Part shown: in pieces, positions 42,049 to 42,181 of the stretch
Layout: each line of letters opens with the position of its first letter
How positions within the stretch are numbered: the stretch's first letter is position 1
NCBI GenBank assembly: GCA_023389595.1
Contig: JAEWEF010000013.1
Coordinates: forward strand, 1 to 42,181
Origin: Fusobacteriota bacterium
GTDB lineage: Bacteria > Fusobacteriota > Fusobacteriia > Fusobacteriales > Fusobacteriaceae
DNA length: 42,181 bases
Reading direction: 5' to 3'
Program-made: the position numbers and the translations under genes
Notes under the pieces: generated by a model
Database searches by the model: none
Told to the model about the DNA's origin: nothing
What the model saw: the letters and a program-made list of their open reading frames with translations, nothing else

Positions 42049-42181
42049 ATGAATAAAATGTATGATGAATTAATAAAAGAAGTAAATACATATGGATATG
42101 ATTATAAAACAATTAATGATTTGTTAAAGATAGGAAAAAAAGACAAGATATTAATACCGGTATTACTTAAATGGATAGATA
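42049..42181 (+). CDS. Partial gene, possible second immunity protein
   Basis: The first 44 codons of a gene that runs off the window, with Shine-Dalgarno TAGGAGAG before ATG 42049. The residues MNKMYDELIKEVNTYGYDY, then KTINDLLKIGKKDKILIPV, look like the start of HEAT-repeat-like small proteins often found as immunity genes in polymorphic toxin loci; this likeness is weak. It follows the candidate immunity gene by 82 nt. The 3' part is missing, so nothing more can be said. Confidence 0.6.
   Translation, partial: MNKMYDELIKEVNTYGYDYKTINDLLKIGKKDKILIPVLLKWID

Overview
The window looks like chromosomal DNA from a very AT-rich member of the Fusobacteriota. A Leptotrichiaceae-type genome (Streptobacillus, Sneathia or Leptotrichia) is my best guess. 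The reasons are low GC by eye, Shine-Dalgarno sequences of the AGGAGG type, a YlxR-L7Ae fusion, a DUF3798-type lipoprotein with its ABC transporter, 'Firmicute-like' genes (RNase M5, a YnzC/DUF896 small protein, SAM-I and preQ1-I riboswitches), and CdiA/filamentous-hemagglutinin material that implies an outer membrane. The genus is inference. The standard stop code applies: sppA ends on TGA.

Layout. (1) 1-757, plus strand: the 3' end of an rRNA operon (23S tail, 5S, tRNA-Asn) closed by a strong terminator. (2) 845-6417, plus strand: a promoter and a five-gene ABC import operon (lipoprotein, double ATPase, two permeases, small anchored protein) ending at a hairpin shared with the convergent recR. 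(3) 6416-38750, minus strand: about 32 kb of housekeeping genes, with no plus-strand gene that I can support. In transcription order the blocks are rodA-ynzC-asnS-rnmV-mrp; metK (promoter plus SAM-I riboswitch) and secG; dnaJ-like-glmU-prs-tsaC-unknown; aspA; rimP-nusA-ylxR/L7Ae-infB-rbfA-recJ-tig; clpP-clpX-lon-engB-valS; sppA-accD-accA-pfkA-coiled-coil-recR. (4) 38870-39825, plus strand: a promoter, a preQ1-I riboswitch with terminator, and a YhhQ-family queuosine-precursor transporter. (5) 39826-42181, plus strand: an accessory tail holding the 3' part of a CdiA-like gene without its N-terminus, broken by one in-frame TGA, then a HNH/Endo VII-like nuclease toxin domain, a candidate immunity gene, and the start of another gene that runs off the window.

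Functionally, the core block joins translation initiation and ribosome assembly (infB, rimP, rbfA, engB), transcription elongation (nusA), protein folding and turnover (tig, clpXP, lon), tRNA charging (valS, asnS), malonyl-CoA synthesis (accA/accD), glycolysis (pfkA), PRPP and UDP-GlcNAc synthesis (prs, glmU), SAM synthesis (metK) and cell-wall elongation or division (rodA/ftsW type). Several start codons were moved from the longest ORF to the codon that follows the Shine-Dalgarno: nusA, rimP, prs, rnmV, the dnaJ-like gene, the 7014 gene, the 28859 gene, yhhQ and the second permease.

The most interesting parts are the orphan CdiA C-terminal module directly behind a riboswitch-controlled transporter, the two riboswitches whose alternative pairings can be read from the sequence, the hairpin at the probable 5' end of the rimP-nusA transcript, and the ABC importer of unknown substrate. 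No CRISPR array, insertion sequence, integrase or origin was seen.
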